Assembly (NCBI RefSeq): GCF_013282215.1
Contig: NZ_CP048103.1
Span: 186,001-250,000, forward strand
DNA length: 64,000 nucleotides
DNA from: Kroppenstedtia eburnea
Lineage (GTDB): Bacteria; Bacillota; Bacilli; Thermoactinomycetales; DSM-45169
Reading direction: 5' to 3'
The notes below the pieces were generated by a model. It saw nothing but the letters and a program-made list of their open reading frames with translations, searched no databases and was not told the origin of the DNA. Positions 18,748-27,994 of the stretch are shown here, in pieces (within the stretch, counting starts at the first letter, position 1; each line of letters opens with the position of its first letter). A program made the translations under genes and the position numbers.

Positions 18748-18782
18748 GCACCTTCCGGTCGATTCGGGAGGTGCGTTTTCTT
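18748..18782 (+). terminator. terminator of the ctsR-clpC operon
   Basis: GCACCTTCCG pairs with CGGGAGGTGC (one G-T) and is followed by GTTTTCTT, 13 bp after the clpC stop. Confidence 0.75.
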
Positions 18783-18837
18783 GAAGAAATTTGATATAAT
18801 TGGGATCGAAACCATATGAATGATAAGGGGACAACGG

Positions 18838-20202
18838 GTGGCAAAAAACAAGACGAAATTCGCATGCCAGGAATGTGGTTACGAATCGCCCAAATGGATG
18901 GGACGCTGTCCCGGTTGCGGCAACTGGAACACGATGGTGGAAGAACGGACGGTCCAGGGAAGGGGCTCTCAACGGGGAGCCGGCACTCAGCGGCGACCGG
19001 CACTTCCGATCACCGAAGTGAGCGGACAGAAGCACCCCCGGTCGGACACCGGGGTCCGTGAATTGAACCGGGTGCTGGGAGGAGGATTGGTTCCGGGCTC
19101 GATGATCCTGGTCGGAGGGGATCCCGGCATCGGAAAATCGACACTGCTTCTGCAAGCTTCCCACCGGCTGGCGGAGCTGGGAATGCCGATCCTCTATGTA
19201 TCGGGGGAGGAATCGGCGGAACAGATCCGTCTGCGGGCGGATCGCCTGGAGTCCGTTCATCCCCAGCTGTTTGTGGCCGCCGAGACGGATTTGGACGCCG
19301 TCGAAGCCTTGGTGGAAGAGGTCTCTCCCCGGGTGCTGGTGGTGGATTCCATCCAGACGGTCTATCTTCCCGATGTGACATCGGCACCGGGAAGCGTGGC
19401 CCAGGTGCGGGAGTGTACCGGACGCCTGATGCGTCTGGCCAAAGGACAAGGGATTGCGGTGATCATCGTCGGTCATGTGACCAAAGAAGGGGCGATCGCC
19501 GGTCCCCGGATGCTGGAACACATGGTGGATTGCGTGCTTTATTTTGAAGGGGAGCGTCATCATACATACCGGGTTCTCCGTGCGGTCAAAAACCGTTTCG
19601 GCTCCACCAATGAGATCGGTCTGTTTGAAATGCGTACCCAGGGCCTTGCCGAAGTGGATAACCCTTCGGAGATGTTCCTGTCCGAGCGTCCCGCCGGTGT
19701 CTCCGGATCGGCGGTGACCGCCAGCATGGAGGGAACCCGGCCGGTCTTGATCGAACTTCAAGCTTTGGTGGCACCCACCAGTTTCGCCACTCCGAAACGG
19801 ATGGCCTCCGGGTTGGATCACAACCGGGTGACGATGATCATGGCGGTGCTGGAGAAACGGCTGGGTCTGTTTTTGCAGAACCAGGATGCCTACGTCAATG
19901 TGGTGGGAGGCGTCCGCCTGGATGAACCCGCCGTGGATCTGGCCGTTGCCGTCAGCCTGGCTTCCAGCTTCCGGGACCGACCCACCCGGCCAAAGGATGT
20001 TCAGATCGGGGAAGTGGGACTGACAGGGGAGGTGCGGGGTGTCACCCGCCTGGAACAGCGGGTGGCGGAGGCAGCCAACATGGGATTTCAACGGGCGATC
20101 CTGCCGAGGAAAAACCAAAGGGGTTGGACGCCGCCGGATCATCTGGACATCATATGGGTCGAATCCGTGGAAGAAGCACTGGAAGCGGCGCTGGGAGGGT
20201 AG
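18838..20202 (+). CDS. radA: RadA, DNA branch-migration/repair ATPase
   Basis: A 454-residue RecA-like protein. It has an N-terminal C4 zinc finger (CQECG...CPGCG), Walker [11 protein letters not shown] near residue 95, the RadA-specific KNRFGS near 252 and a C-terminal Lon-like domain. RadA helps process recombination intermediates and in Bacillus interacts with DisA. The GTG at 18838 (VAKNKTKF) matches the usual N-terminus and follows AAGGGG by seven bases; an ATA or other upstream codon is not needed. disA starts five bases after the stop. Confidence 0.95.
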   Translation: MAKNKTKFACQECGYESPKWMGRCPGCGNWNTMVEERTVQGRGSQRGAGTQRRPALPITEVSGQKHPRSDTGVRELNRVLGGGLVPGSMILVGGDPGIGKSTLLLQASHRLAELGMPILYVSGEESAEQIRLRADRLESVHPQLFVAAETDLDAVEALVEEVSPRVLVVDSIQTVYLPDVTSAPGSVAQVRECTGRLMRLAKGQGIAVIIVGHVTKEGAIAGPRMLEHMVDCVLYFEGERHHTYRVLRAVKNRFGSTNEIGLFEMRTQGLAEVDNPSEMFLSERPAGVSGSAVTASMEGTRPVLIELQALVAPTSFATPKRMASGLDHNRVTMIMAVLEKRLGLFLQNQDAYVNVVGGVRLDEPAVDLAVAVSLASSFRDRPTRPKDVQIGEVGLTGEVRGVTRLEQRVAEAANMGFQRAILPRKNQRGWTPPDHLDIIWVESVEEALEAALGG

Positions 20203-20207
20203 GATCA

Positions 20208-21281
20208 TTGAAAGAAGAGAAAAAGAACCATTTTGAGAATGATACATTGCGCCTGGTGGCACCCGGCACCTTGTTCCGCGAAGGCTTGGACAATGTTCTC
20301 GGAGCCAAAACGGGGGCACTGATCGTGGTGGGTTATGACGATTCCGTTCGTGAGATTGTTGACGGGGGGTTCCATATCGATTGTCCCTTTGCGCCGGCCT
20401 TTCTGTACGAGTTGGCCAAGATGGACGGGGCCATCATCCTGTCCGATGACGGCAGGCGGATTTTATATGCCAACACACAGTTGGTCCCCAGCTCCTCCAT
20501 TCCGTCGACGGAGACGGGGATCCGGCACCGGACCGCCCAACGCACCGCGCGGCAGACGGGGAAGTTGGTGATATCCATTTCCCAGCGCCGCGATGTGATC
20601 ACCCTGTACCAGGGAAATCACCGGTATGCGCTCAAGGAAATCGGAGTGATTCTCACCAAGGCCAATCAGGCGATTCAAACCCTGGAAAAATACAAGTCCG
20701 TACTGGATCAGTCGATGACCAACCTGAGCGCGCTGGAATTTGAGGAATTGGTCACTCTGAATGAAGTGGCGATGGTGATCCAGCGGATCGAGATGGTATT
20801 GCGCATCAAAAGCGAGATCGAGCGGTATATTAACGAACTGGGAACCGAAGGCCGTTTGATCAGCATGCAGCTGGAGGAATTGGTGGTCCATGTGGAAAAA
20901 GAGGCCCATCTGGTCATCCGGGACTACTGTTTCGACCCGGACTGCCAACCTTCGGAAGTGCTGGCCCGTCTCAGCAAATTGTCCGCGGACGAATTGCTGG
21001 AACACACCCATATCGTCCGGGCTCTGGGGTATCATGCCCATAACAATCTGCAGGAGGAAGCCGTGGCCCCGAGAGGGTATCGGATCCTCAACAAAATTCC
21101 CCGCCTCCCGGCACCGATCATCCAAAACCTGGTCGAAGGCTTTGAGTCTCTCCCGCGGGTGATGATGGCCACCATCGAGGAGTTGGATGAAGTGGAAGGG
21201 ATCGGAGATGTACGGGCGCGGACGATCAAGGAAGGGCTGAAACGGATCCAGGAACAGGTCTTTATTGACAGACATATCTAA
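20208..21281 (+). CDS. disA: DisA, DNA-integrity scanning diadenylate cyclase
   Basis: A 357-residue enzyme making c-di-AMP from two ATP while scanning DNA for branched structures. The N-terminal DAC domain has the DGA motif (KMDGAIIL) and the RHR motif (GIRHRTA). A helical linker follows and a C-terminal helix-hairpin-helix DNA-binding region includes [15 protein letters not shown]. The start is TTG at 20208 after GGGAGGG; a longer frame overlaps radA and is not conserved. Tight spacing with radA indicates co-transcription. Confidence 0.95.
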   Translation: MKEEKKNHFENDTLRLVAPGTLFREGLDNVLGAKTGALIVVGYDDSVREIVDGGFHIDCPFAPAFLYELAKMDGAIILSDDGRRILYANTQLVPSSSIPSTETGIRHRTAQRTARQTGKLVISISQRRDVITLYQGNHRYALKEIGVILTKANQAIQTLEKYKSVLDQSMTNLSALEFEELVTLNEVAMVIQRIEMVLRIKSEIERYINELGTEGRLISMQLEELVVHVEKEAHLVIRDYCFDPDCQPSEVLARLSKLSADELLEHTHIVRALGYHAHNNLQEEAVAPRGYRILNKIPRLPAPIIQNLVEGFESLPRVMMATIEELDEVEGIGDVRARTIKEGLKRIQEQVFIDRHI

Positions 21282-21382
21282 ATTCCATAGAATGAATACA
21301 CTATAAACCTCTTTTACGCGGGGAAAGGGGGGCTTTACCGCCAGGGAGGCGGCATCTTCAGTACTATAGGAGGTTCCCTTTC

Positions 21383-22096
21383 ATGTTTGCACGAGCCTTG
21401 CCGAGCATCTTCACCGTCGGGAACTTGATTTTGGGGATAATGGCCATCATCCTCGCGGTGGAGAAACAGTGGGAGTACGGGGCGATCATGGTGATCATCG
21501 GGATGTTTCTTGATGGGCTGGACGGCCGGGTCGCCCGGATGCTCAACACCCAGAGTGAATTCGGGAAAGAGTTGGACTCTCTCTCCGATGTGATTTCCTT
21601 TGGGGTGGCACCTGCACTGATTATGTATAAATCCATTCTTTATCAACTGGGACCCATCGGTTGGATCATCACTGCCGCGTTTCCCGTCTGCGGTGCCATT
21701 CGTCTGGCACGCTTCAACGTGAAGCCCGGAATTCCCGGCTATTTTATCGGGCTCCCCATCACAGCCGCCGGGGGCGTTCTCGCCACCATGGCCCTGTACA
21801 GTGACATGGTGAACGGGCCCGGCTATATGGTGTTCGGGATGTTGTTACTTTCTTACCTGATGATCAGTCAGATCAAATATCCCAACTTCAAAAAGCTGGG
21901 GATTCCCAGAAGTGCCTATTGGATCGCCCCTCTGATCATCATCTTGATGGGGGGATTGGCGGCCCGCTATCCGTCGGAGTTTCCCAAGATCGTCTTCATT
22001 CCCTTGGCCCTGTACGCCTTTTATGGAGTCAAGCGTTCCATTTCCAGAAGGCGTCACAGAGACAGGGATGAGCCGATCGAAGAATTGAAACCGTGA
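21383..22096 (+). CDS. pssA: CDP-diacylglycerol-serine O-phosphatidyltransferase
   Basis: A 237-residue membrane enzyme. The CDP-alcohol phosphotransferase signature D-G-x2-A-R-x8-G-x3-D-x3-D is complete in LDGLDGRVARMLNTQSEFGK and the following ELDSLSD. It condenses CDP-diacylglycerol and serine to phosphatidylserine, the precursor of phosphatidylethanolamine. Six to eight hydrophobic helices span most of the chain and the C-terminus is basic. AGGAGG precedes the ATG. No psd gene is adjacent. A terminator follows at once, so it is monocistronic or the end of the radA-disA unit. Confidence 0.93.
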   Translation: MFARALPSIFTVGNLILGIMAIILAVEKQWEYGAIMVIIGMFLDGLDGRVARMLNTQSEFGKELDSLSDVISFGVAPALIMYKSILYQLGPIGWIITAAFPVCGAIRLARFNVKPGIPGYFIGLPITAAGGVLATMALYSDMVNGPGYMVFGMLLLSYLMISQIKYPNFKKLGIPRSAYWIAPLIIILMGGLAARYPSEFPKIVFIPLALYAFYGVKRSISRRRHRDRDEPIEELKP

Positions 22097-22105
22097 AAAG
22101 ATGAA

Positions 22106-22137
22106 ACACCCCTGTGAAACCCAGGGGTGTTTTTTTG
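22106..22137 (+). terminator. rho-independent terminator
   Basis: ACACCCCTG pairs with CAGGGGTGT around a seven-base loop, followed by seven T. Confidence 0.9.
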
Positions 22138-22255
22138 CCGTTTTTAAGATTGCGGGGGAATTCGTCATCATCCATGGTCATATCTAGATTTTACATTTTT
22201 AGAAAAAATAGAAGGGAGCCAGGGGCTTATTGTAGAATATCTTGGAGACACCCTG

Positions 22256-22393
22256 AAGCATTGTGAAAAGAGTCGTCGTGTCCAGGGTCACTCCGTTCCC
22301 GGTCTCGCTGTGCACTCACCAGTACAAGTCTCGCCGGGGTCACTTCGTTCCCGGTCTCGCTGTGCACTTCAAAGGCAGTAAATCACAACGCTT
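22256..22393. repeat. dispersed repeat, copy E, with an internal ~30-bp duplication
   Basis: A 138-bp element bounded by AAGCATTGTGA and TCACAACGCTT, the same ends and nearly the same length as copy C. The interior differs: GGTCACTYCGTTCCCGGTC with the adjoining TCGCTGTGCAC occurs twice in tandem. One of these units is about 35/40 identical (reverse complement) to 26126-26165 in the element upstream of gltX. No coding potential is seen in 22138-22448. Confidence 0.75.
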
Positions 22394-22448
22394 CAAGATC
22401 TGAACCGGGTGCACGGTTTTGGGATTTTTGTCCGGGGGACATTTTTAC

Positions 22449-22844
22449 CTATCTCATATTGAACACCCCGAGAGTGGAAAGCTTTTCCGATTCTTCTCTC
22501 ACCACTTCATCCAGCCCGATTTCGAGAATGTTGCACATGGCTGCCAAATAAAACAGATTTTTTCCCATCTCCGTTTTGACCACTTCGAGACAATGGTCGC
22601 ACAACGACCCATTCAAATGGGAGTCGAGGGAACTTTTGGTTTCCGCAAGAGGGGTTCCTTCCGCAAAGGGTTGACGGGCCGCCTGAACCTGAATACAGCC
22701 GCACTCCGTCACCGCTTTCATCAGGGCACGGTTCACCCGACTGTTGGATTCCTGGAATTTGGAGGATACATCCAGCACACTCCGATGTCTCAAAAGCAGG
22801 TCTGCCACCTGTTGCTGAAAAGTCTGCAGGTTTTCAGTTTCCAA
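22449..22844 (-). CDS. conserved 131-residue protein, MazG-like C-terminal pattern
   Basis: A soluble, mostly helical protein. The C-terminal segment EMGKNLFYLAAMCNILEI, followed by GLDEVV, resembles the E-x-G-D-x-L-F/Y-Y helix of MazG-type NTP pyrophosphohydrolases, but the Asp that helps bind metal reads Lys here, so catalysis is doubtful. A CGC and a CDHC motif flank the middle and could bind metal. Translation begins at TTG with AGAGGTG upstream on the minus strand, and a near-consensus sigma-A promoter lies at 22933-22962. Divergent from carD. I recognise it as conserved in Bacillales but cannot name a function. Confidence 0.6.
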   Translation of the reverse strand: METENLQTFQQQVADLLLRHRSVLDVSSKFQESNSRVNRALMKAVTECGCIQVQAARQPFAEGTPLAETKSSLDSHLNGSLCDHCLEVVKTEMGKNLFYLAAMCNILEIGLDEVVREESEKLSTLGVFNMR

Positions 22845-22932
22845 CTCTTTTCACCTCTTCCATTCCAAACATCAGCACCGGATCGGGGTATGGGCAAACT
22901 GTCCGAAGCTATCGAAGATTCCGTACAAAATA

Positions 22933-22962
22933 ATTATAGCCCTTCCTTGAAGAAAGTGTCAA
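22933..22962 (-). promoter_or_regulatory. sigma-A promoter of the 131-residue gene
   Basis: On the minus strand TTGACA, 18 bp, TATAAT, about 90 bp before the TTG start. Confidence 0.75.
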
Positions 22963-23055
22963 TTTGTTCCGGGGTCCAGATCGGGAAATGATCCTTTTGT
23001 TAAAAAACTGTTGACGTTGTTACATGGTATGTGCTAAGATATTCATTTTAATTTA

Positions 23056-23084
23056 TTGACTTTCGCCTCCGATTGTGATATCTT
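23056..23084 (+). promoter_or_regulatory. sigma-A promoter of carD
   Basis: TTGACT, 17 bp, TATCTT, 32 bp before the carD start. Confidence 0.65.
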
Positions 23085-23116
23085 GGAAATGGATATTGCC
23101 CTTGGAGGTGGGTTGA

Positions 23117-23623
23117 GTGTTCAACATCGGCGATAAAGTGGTGTACCCCATGCATGGCGCCGGCATCATCGAGGCGATCGAGGAGAAGGAGATACTCGGG
23201 GAATCGCAGCGTTATTATGTGATGCGCATGCCTGTCGGCGATATGAAAGTGATGATCCCGATGTCCAAGGTGGACAGCATCGGTCTGAGGGAAGTGGTCG
23301 ATGAGAAGACGATTTCCGAGGTGATCGAGCGGCTGGCCAACGGCAGTGCAGAGGTGTCCAGCAATTGGAACCGCCGTTATCGGGCCAATCTGGACAAGAT
23401 GAAGAGCGGAGATATCCATGATCTGGCCGATGTGGTTCGCTGCCTGATGCTTCGGGATAAGGAGAAAGGTCTCTCCACGGGGGAACGCAAGATGTTGGAC
23501 AATGCTCGCCAAATTCTGATCAGTGAACTGGTACTTGCGAAGGAGATGGAAGAATCCCAAGCCTTTGGGTTGCTGGATGAGATTATTCTTTCGGAGAGCA
23601 AGCCCCGGGTGGAACGGGCCTGA
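23117..23623 (+). CDS. CarD-family transcription regulator
   Basis: A 168-residue regulator with an N-terminal RNA-polymerase-interacting domain (FNIGDKVVYPMHGAGIIEAIEE) and a C-terminal helical domain, the CarD/CdnL arrangement. These proteins bind the beta subunit and stabilise open promoter complexes, often at rRNA promoters. Start is GTG with GGAGGTG six bases upstream. The next gene (PIN/TRAM protein) follows by 93 bp on the same strand. Confidence 0.93.
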   Translation: MFNIGDKVVYPMHGAGIIEAIEEKEILGESQRYYVMRMPVGDMKVMIPMSKVDSIGLREVVDEKTISEVIERLANGSAEVSSNWNRRYRANLDKMKSGDIHDLADVVRCLMLRDKEKGLSTGERKMLDNARQILISELVLAKEMEESQAFGLLDEIILSESKPRVERA

Positions 23624-23716
23624 CACGGCAGGGCGGGGATATTTCCTCTGATATGCAAAAAACAGGGTTTTGATTTCCAGCGATTGTCTATAATGTGAAT
23701 GAGGAGGTGAAGCCCC

Positions 23717-24817
23717 GTGCTGAAAAGGTCTGTCCATTTGGCCTTCATATTGATCGGAGCGACACTCGGTTTTTACCTGGGACCGGCATTCTTTCGGATA
23801 CTTCAACAACCGCCCATCGGATTGGTTGATGTACCGGCCCCTCCATACATCGGAGCCGTCCTGGGGGCGCTCCTCCTGTACCTGTTGACATACTGGTTCA
23901 CCGGAAGTGTGATCGTCCGTTGGATCCAGTGGAGTGAAGAGCGCCTGGTGAAGATACCGGCGGCAGATACGCTGTTCGGTGCAATGGGTTTGATCTTCGG
24001 TCTTATCGTAGCATTTCTGATCGAGCCCCCTTTGTCGGAACTGCCGCTGCCGGTCATCTCATCGGTCCTGCCCATCCTGGTGTCTGCCCTGTTGGGTTAC
24101 CTGGGATTCCGGGTCGGATATAAAAAACGGGATGAGTTGATCGCCATCTTCACCATGAACCGCCAAGGAAAGGATCGTGGCAAAAAAGATAAGGAAAGCC
24201 GCGACAATGTGGAGCATAAAATTTTGGACACCAGCGTGATCATCGACGGACGGATCGCCGATATCTGCCGGACGGGCTTTTTGGAGGGAACCCTGGTCAT
24301 CCCCAGCTTTGTCCTGGAGGAGCTCCAACATATCGCCGACTCTTCCGATGTTCTGAAACGGAACCGGGGTCGGCGGGGATTGGATATCCTGAACAAGATC
24401 CAGAAAGAACTCAACATGCGTGTCCTGATCTACGAAGGGGACTTTGAAGAAGTGTCCGAAGTGGACAGCAAGCTGGTCAAGCTGGCCAAGGTGTTGTCCG
24501 GAAAAGTGGTGACCAACGACTTCAATCTGAACAAGGTGTGTGAACTGCAGGGAGTCAAGGTGCTGAATATCAATGATCTGGCCAATGCCGTCAAACCGGT
24601 GGTTCTCCCCGGAGAAGAGATCAATGTTCAGGTGATCAAGGACGGGAAAGAACATGGTCAAGGGGTGGCTTATCTCGATGACGGCACGATGATTGTCATC
24701 GAGGGCGGACGGGAATACATCGGGGAGCGGATTGACGTTTTGGTCACCAGTGTGTTACAAACATCTGCAGGGAGAATGATTTTTGCCAAACCGAAATTAC
24801 TGGAAAAGGCGCTCTGA
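23717..24817 (+). CDS. PIN and TRAM domain membrane protein (YacL-like)
   Basis: A 366-residue protein. Four hydrophobic helices at the N-terminus (about residues 5-135) are followed by a PIN nuclease-fold domain from KILDTSVIIDGRIADI (about residue 170), with conserved acidic residues (D in LDTS, E in LEELQ, D in TNDFNLN), and a TRAM domain at ~295-355. This is the architecture of Bacillus YacL, next to radA-disA there. A membrane-tethered ribonuclease role is inferred from domains. GTG start after GAGGAGGTGA. Confidence 0.9.
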   Translation: MLKRSVHLAFILIGATLGFYLGPAFFRILQQPPIGLVDVPAPPYIGAVLGALLLYLLTYWFTGSVIVRWIQWSEERLVKIPAADTLFGAMGLIFGLIVAFLIEPPLSELPLPVISSVLPILVSALLGYLGFRVGYKKRDELIAIFTMNRQGKDRGKKDKESRDNVEHKILDTSVIIDGRIADICRTGFLEGTLVIPSFVLEELQHIADSSDVLKRNRGRRGLDILNKIQKELNMRVLIYEGDFEEVSEVDSKLVKLAKVLSGKVVTNDFNLNKVCELQGVKVLNINDLANAVKPVVLPGEEINVQVIKDGKEHGQGVAYLDDGTMIVIEGGREYIGERIDVLVTSVLQTSAGRMIFAKPKLLEKAL

Positions 24818-24897
24818 AACAGAGAGCGTTTCCGGACGCCCGGCGTCGGGTGGACATCTCGCCGCCGGGCTCTCTTGTGTTTGAAAGGAGATATGCG

Positions 24898-25590
24898 GTG
24901 AACGCAGGTGTGGTGATCCCGGCTGCGGGAAAGGGGAAGCGGATGGGGACTGCGATCAGCAAGCAGTTTCTCGATCTGTGCGGGGAGCCGGTGCTGATCC
25001 GGACTCTTCGTGTCTTTCTCGATCATCCCGCCGTCAGCCGATTGGTGCTGGCTGTCCATCGTGACGAGGAAACGTCAGTCTATCAGTTGTTGGATGAATA
25101 CGGAATCCCCCGGGAAAAAGTGGGGATCACACCGGGGGGGAAGGAACGGCAGGACAGTGTCTGTCGCGCCCTGCAGGAACTGGCGACGGAGTGGGTGCTG
25201 GTTCATGATGCGGTCCGCCCCTTCGTCACTCATGAACAGATATCGGAGCTGTTGATCCAAGTGAAGAGAGTGGGCGCCGCTGTGTTGGCGGTCCCCGTCA
25301 AGGACACGGTCAAGGAAGTGACCCCCGGAATGGATGTGGCCCGCACCCTGGAGCGGAGCCGTCTGTGGGCGGTGCAGACCCCCCAGGCTTTCCGCCGTTC
25401 CTTGTTGGTACAAGCCCATGAGGAAGGAAGAAGAAAGGGCTTGGCCGCCACTGATGATGCCATGTTGGTGGAGGCGATGGGCATCCCGGTCCGGGTGGTG
25501 AAAGGCGATTACAGCAACTTGAAGCTGACCACGCCGGAAGATATGATTCTGGCGGAGGCGATCTGGAAGATGAGGAGTCGACCGCGATGA
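24898..25590 (+). CDS. ispD: 2-C-methyl-D-erythritol 4-phosphate cytidylyltransferase
   Basis: A 230-residue enzyme of the MEP isoprenoid pathway, converting MEP and CTP to CDP-ME. The nucleotide-binding loop [10 protein letters not shown] is at residues ~7-16, followed by the typical [17 protein letters not shown] and TPQAFR motifs. GTG at 24898 follows AAAGGAG by seven bases; the longer frame adds unrelated residues. Its stop overlaps the ispF start by four bases. Confidence 0.96.
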   Translation: MNAGVVIPAAGKGKRMGTAISKQFLDLCGEPVLIRTLRVFLDHPAVSRLVLAVHRDEETSVYQLLDEYGIPREKVGITPGGKERQDSVCRALQELATEWVLVHDAVRPFVTHEQISELLIQVKRVGAAVLAVPVKDTVKEVTPGMDVARTLERSRLWAVQTPQAFRRSLLVQAHEEGRRKGLAATDDAMLVEAMGIPVRVVKGDYSNLKLTTPEDMILAEAIWKMRSRPR

Positions 25591-26069
25591 TCAGAGTGGG
25601 ACAAGGGTTTGACGTACATCAGTTTGCGCAGGATCGCCCGTTGATCCTGGGTGGTGTGAACATTCCTTACTCCAAGGGGCTGGTGGGACACTCCGATGCG
25701 GATGTTCTCTTGCACACGATCACCGATGCAGTGCTCGGCGCATTGGGAAAAGGGGATATCGGAACTCACTTCCCCGACACCGACCCCCGGTATGAGGGTG
25801 CGGACAGTGCGGAACTGCTCCGACAAGTGTGGAGGATGGCCGTCGAGGCAGGCTATGTTCTCGGCAATCTGGATGCGACCGTGATCGCCCAGAAACCCAA
25901 GATGGCCCCCCATATTCCGGCGATCCGGGAGCGCGTCGCCCAACTGTTGCAAGCGGACTTATCAGATATCAATATCAAGGCGACGACAACGGAACGCCTC
26001 GGCTTCACCGGCCGGGAAGAAGGGATCGCTTCGATGGCGGTTGTCTGTTTGGTGAAAAAGGTCGTTTGA
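25587..26069 (+). CDS. ispF: 2-C-methyl-D-erythritol 2,4-cyclodiphosphate synthase
   Basis: A 160-residue enzyme that cyclises CDP-ME2P to MEcPP. Metal ligands are seen in GFDVHQF (D and H at residues ~8 and 10) and in [10 protein letters not shown] (H near 42). The family signature [16 protein letters not shown] closes the C-terminus. The ATGA overlap with ispD means the two are translationally coupled. A 348-bp palindromic element begins nine bases after the stop. Confidence 0.97.
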   Translation: MIRVGQGFDVHQFAQDRPLILGGVNIPYSKGLVGHSDADVLLHTITDAVLGALGKGDIGTHFPDTDPRYEGADSAELLRQVWRMAVEAGYVLGNLDATVIAQKPKMAPHIPAIRERVAQLLQADLSDINIKATTTERLGFTGREEGIASMAVVCLVKKVV

Positions 26070-26077
26070 GGCAGGCC

Positions 26078-26425
26078 GTTGATTAACCTTAAATTGAGCG
26101 GTGGAAGGGAATCGTGTGCTGCCATAGCGAGACCGGGAGCGAAGCGAACCAGGCGAGACTTGTGCCCTATGGGTGCAAAGCGACCTTTGTACCACAGGCA
26201 CTACAATCCAGATGGGCTGAAGCTCTGGGATGAAGGTTGCCATCCTACCCAGCGGAGAATCTGGAGGGAGGGCGTTTTGGGGCAACAATCTTCTTTGTGA
26301 CGCTTCCGTAAGGCTTTGCCCCTGCCCGACGGTCAGATTCGAGCGGCCAGTTTTCACTCCCTTGGGGGATGGCAACGGTCGCGTGGTAGAACACGATCTC
26401 CCCAACAAAAATATGGTTAATCAAC
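26078..26425. repeat. 348-bp non-coding element with perfect 11-bp inverted ends
   Basis: The ends GTTGATTAACC and GGTTAATCAAC are perfect inverted repeats. Further inward, GGGAATCGTGTGCTGCCA pairs imperfectly with the GTAGAACACGATCTCCC region, GGTTGCCATCC pairs with GGATGGCAAC, and GGGGCAA with TTGCCCC, so the whole unit can fold back. No frame with SD and sensible protein exists. It occupies almost the entire gap between ispF and gltX. It looks like a miniature inverted-repeat element or a large structured RNA region. Confidence 0.7.
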
Positions 26426-26459
26426 ACGCTGCAGCACGCACGAGAGGTGGACGGAGACG

Positions 26460-27935
26460 ATGAGAGAAGTTCGCACGCGCTATGCGCCCAGCCCCACAGG
26501 GCACCTGCACATCGGGGGGGCGCGGACCGCGCTCTTCAGTTATCTGTGGGCCCGAAAAAAGGGCGGATCCTTTGTGGTCCGAATCGAAGACACCGATGTG
26601 GAACGAAATTTGGCCGATGCCGAGCAGAAACAGCTGGAGGCGTTGAAGTGGCTGGGCATCGACTGGGACGAAAGTGTGGATGTGGGCGGCCCCCATGCGC
26701 CCTACCGCTCCATGGAGCGTTTGCAGATCTACCAGGAACACCTGCAAAAACTGGTGGCCGCCGGACACGCCTATCCTTGCTACTGCAGCCAGGAAGAGTT
26801 GGAGCGGGAGCGGGAACAGCAGCTGGCGGAAGGGAAGGCCCCCAAATACAGCGGCCGCTGCCGTCACCTGACCCCTGAAGAGCGGCAAGCCTTCGAGCAA
26901 GCAGGGCGGAAACCTTCCATCCGTTTCCGTGTGCCTGATGGTCGGGTGATCACCGTCCAGGATGAGGTGCGGGGGGAGGTCCGGTTTGAAACGGAGGGAA
27001 TCGGCGATTTCATCCTTCAGCGCCCCGACGGCCGTCCCACCTACAATTTCGCGGTGGTGGTGGATGATGCCCTCATGGAGATCACCCATGTCGTCCGGGG
27101 TGAGGAGCATATCTCCAACACCCCCCGGCAGATTCTCCTGTATGAGGCCTTGGGCTTTGAGGCCCCTGTCTTCGCCCATGCTTCCCTCATCCTGAATGCC
27201 GAAGGGAAGAAGATGAGCAAACGGGACGAATCGATCATCCAGTTTATCGATCAGTACCGGGAGTTGGGTTACCTTCCCGAAGCGATCATCAATTTCCTGG
27301 TGCTTCTGGGGTGGGCGCCGGAAGGAGAGAAAGCGGAGGAGGAGATCTTCTCCCGCGATGAGCTGATCCAACTGTTCTCACTGGAACGGGTCTCCAAAGC
27401 ACCGGCGGTGTTCGACGCGGCCAAGTTGAAGTGGATGAACAACCACTATATCAAAGAGTCCTCCACGGAGCGGATCACCGAGCTGGCGATTCCCCACCTG
27501 GCCGAGGCCGGGCGGATCGGGGAACAACCCCTCGGGGAAGAGAAGGAATGGGTGACCCGCCTGGTGGGACTTTATCAGGAGCAGCTGGACTATGTGGCTC
27601 AGGTGGTCGAACTGACGGAAATGTTTTTCCGCAAGGAAGTGGCCTACTCCGATGACGCCGGAGAAATCCTTTCCCAGGAACAGGTCCCGATAGTGGTGGA
27701 AGCACTGATCCGCCAACTGGAGTCCACCGAAGAAGAGTTGACCGCGGATACCGTTAAACAGCTGTTGAAGGCGGTTCAGAAGGAGACCGGCTACAAGGGG
27801 AAACAATTGTTTATGCCGGTGCGGGCCGCAGTGACCGGCGAGGTGCACGGACCGGATCTGAGAGAGACCATCTCCCTGTTGGGCAAAGAGACGGTGCTGG
27901 CCCGATTGGAGTCTTTCCTGCGGCGGCAGGCTTAA
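26460..27935 (+). CDS. gltX: glutamyl-tRNA synthetase
   Basis: A 491-residue class I synthetase. The HIGH-type motif is HLHIGGARTALF near residue 16 and KMSKR lies near 253. The C-terminal anticodon-binding helical domain is complete, ending KETVLARLESFLRRQA. In organisms of this group it usually also charges tRNA-Gln with Glu (non-discriminating), which is family knowledge and not visible here. No T-box precedes it; instead the 348-bp palindromic element ends 34 bp upstream of the ATG. Confidence 0.97.
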   Translation: MREVRTRYAPSPTGHLHIGGARTALFSYLWARKKGGSFVVRIEDTDVERNLADAEQKQLEALKWLGIDWDESVDVGGPHAPYRSMERLQIYQEHLQKLVAAGHAYPCYCSQEELEREREQQLAEGKAPKYSGRCRHLTPEERQAFEQAGRKPSIRFRVPDGRVITVQDEVRGEVRFETEGIGDFILQRPDGRPTYNFAVVVDDALMEITHVVRGEEHISNTPRQILLYEALGFEAPVFAHASLILNAEGKKMSKRDESIIQFIDQYRELGYLPEAIINFLVLLGWAPEGEKAEEEIFSRDELIQLFSLERVSKAPAVFDAAKLKWMNNHYIKESSTERITELAIPHLAEAGRIGEQPLGEEKEWVTRLVGLYQEQLDYVAQVVELTEMFFRKEVAYSDDAGEILSQEQVPIVVEALIRQLESTEEELTADTVKQLLKAVQKETGYKGKQLFMPVRAAVTGEVHGPDLRETISLLGKETVLARLESFLRRQA

Positions 27936-27959
27936 GCCTTTGCCGGCAGATGGCCGTTG

Positions 27960-27988
27960 TTGTGATCAGGGAAAACGGAGTATATAAT
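27960..27988 (+). promoter_or_regulatory. probable promoter of the cysE-cysS operon
   Basis: TATAAT at 27983-27988 with a TTGTGA 17 bp upstream, just ahead of the T-box leader. Confidence 0.55.
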
Positions 27989-27994
27989 AAAGTT

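Noticed and set aside
22283-22374. Tandem ~30-bp units taken as a possible CRISPR array
   Set aside because: Only two units, no regular spacers and no cas genes; they are part of a repeat element.
22842-22844. Identical 15-base start TTGGAAACTGAAAAC in the genes at 22844 and 51923
   Set aside because: The proteins diverge right after and are unrelated; most likely coincidence of the METEN start.
26079-26463. Short plus-strand ORFs between ispF and gltX
   Set aside because: They lie wholly in the inverted-repeat element and lack ribosome binding sites.
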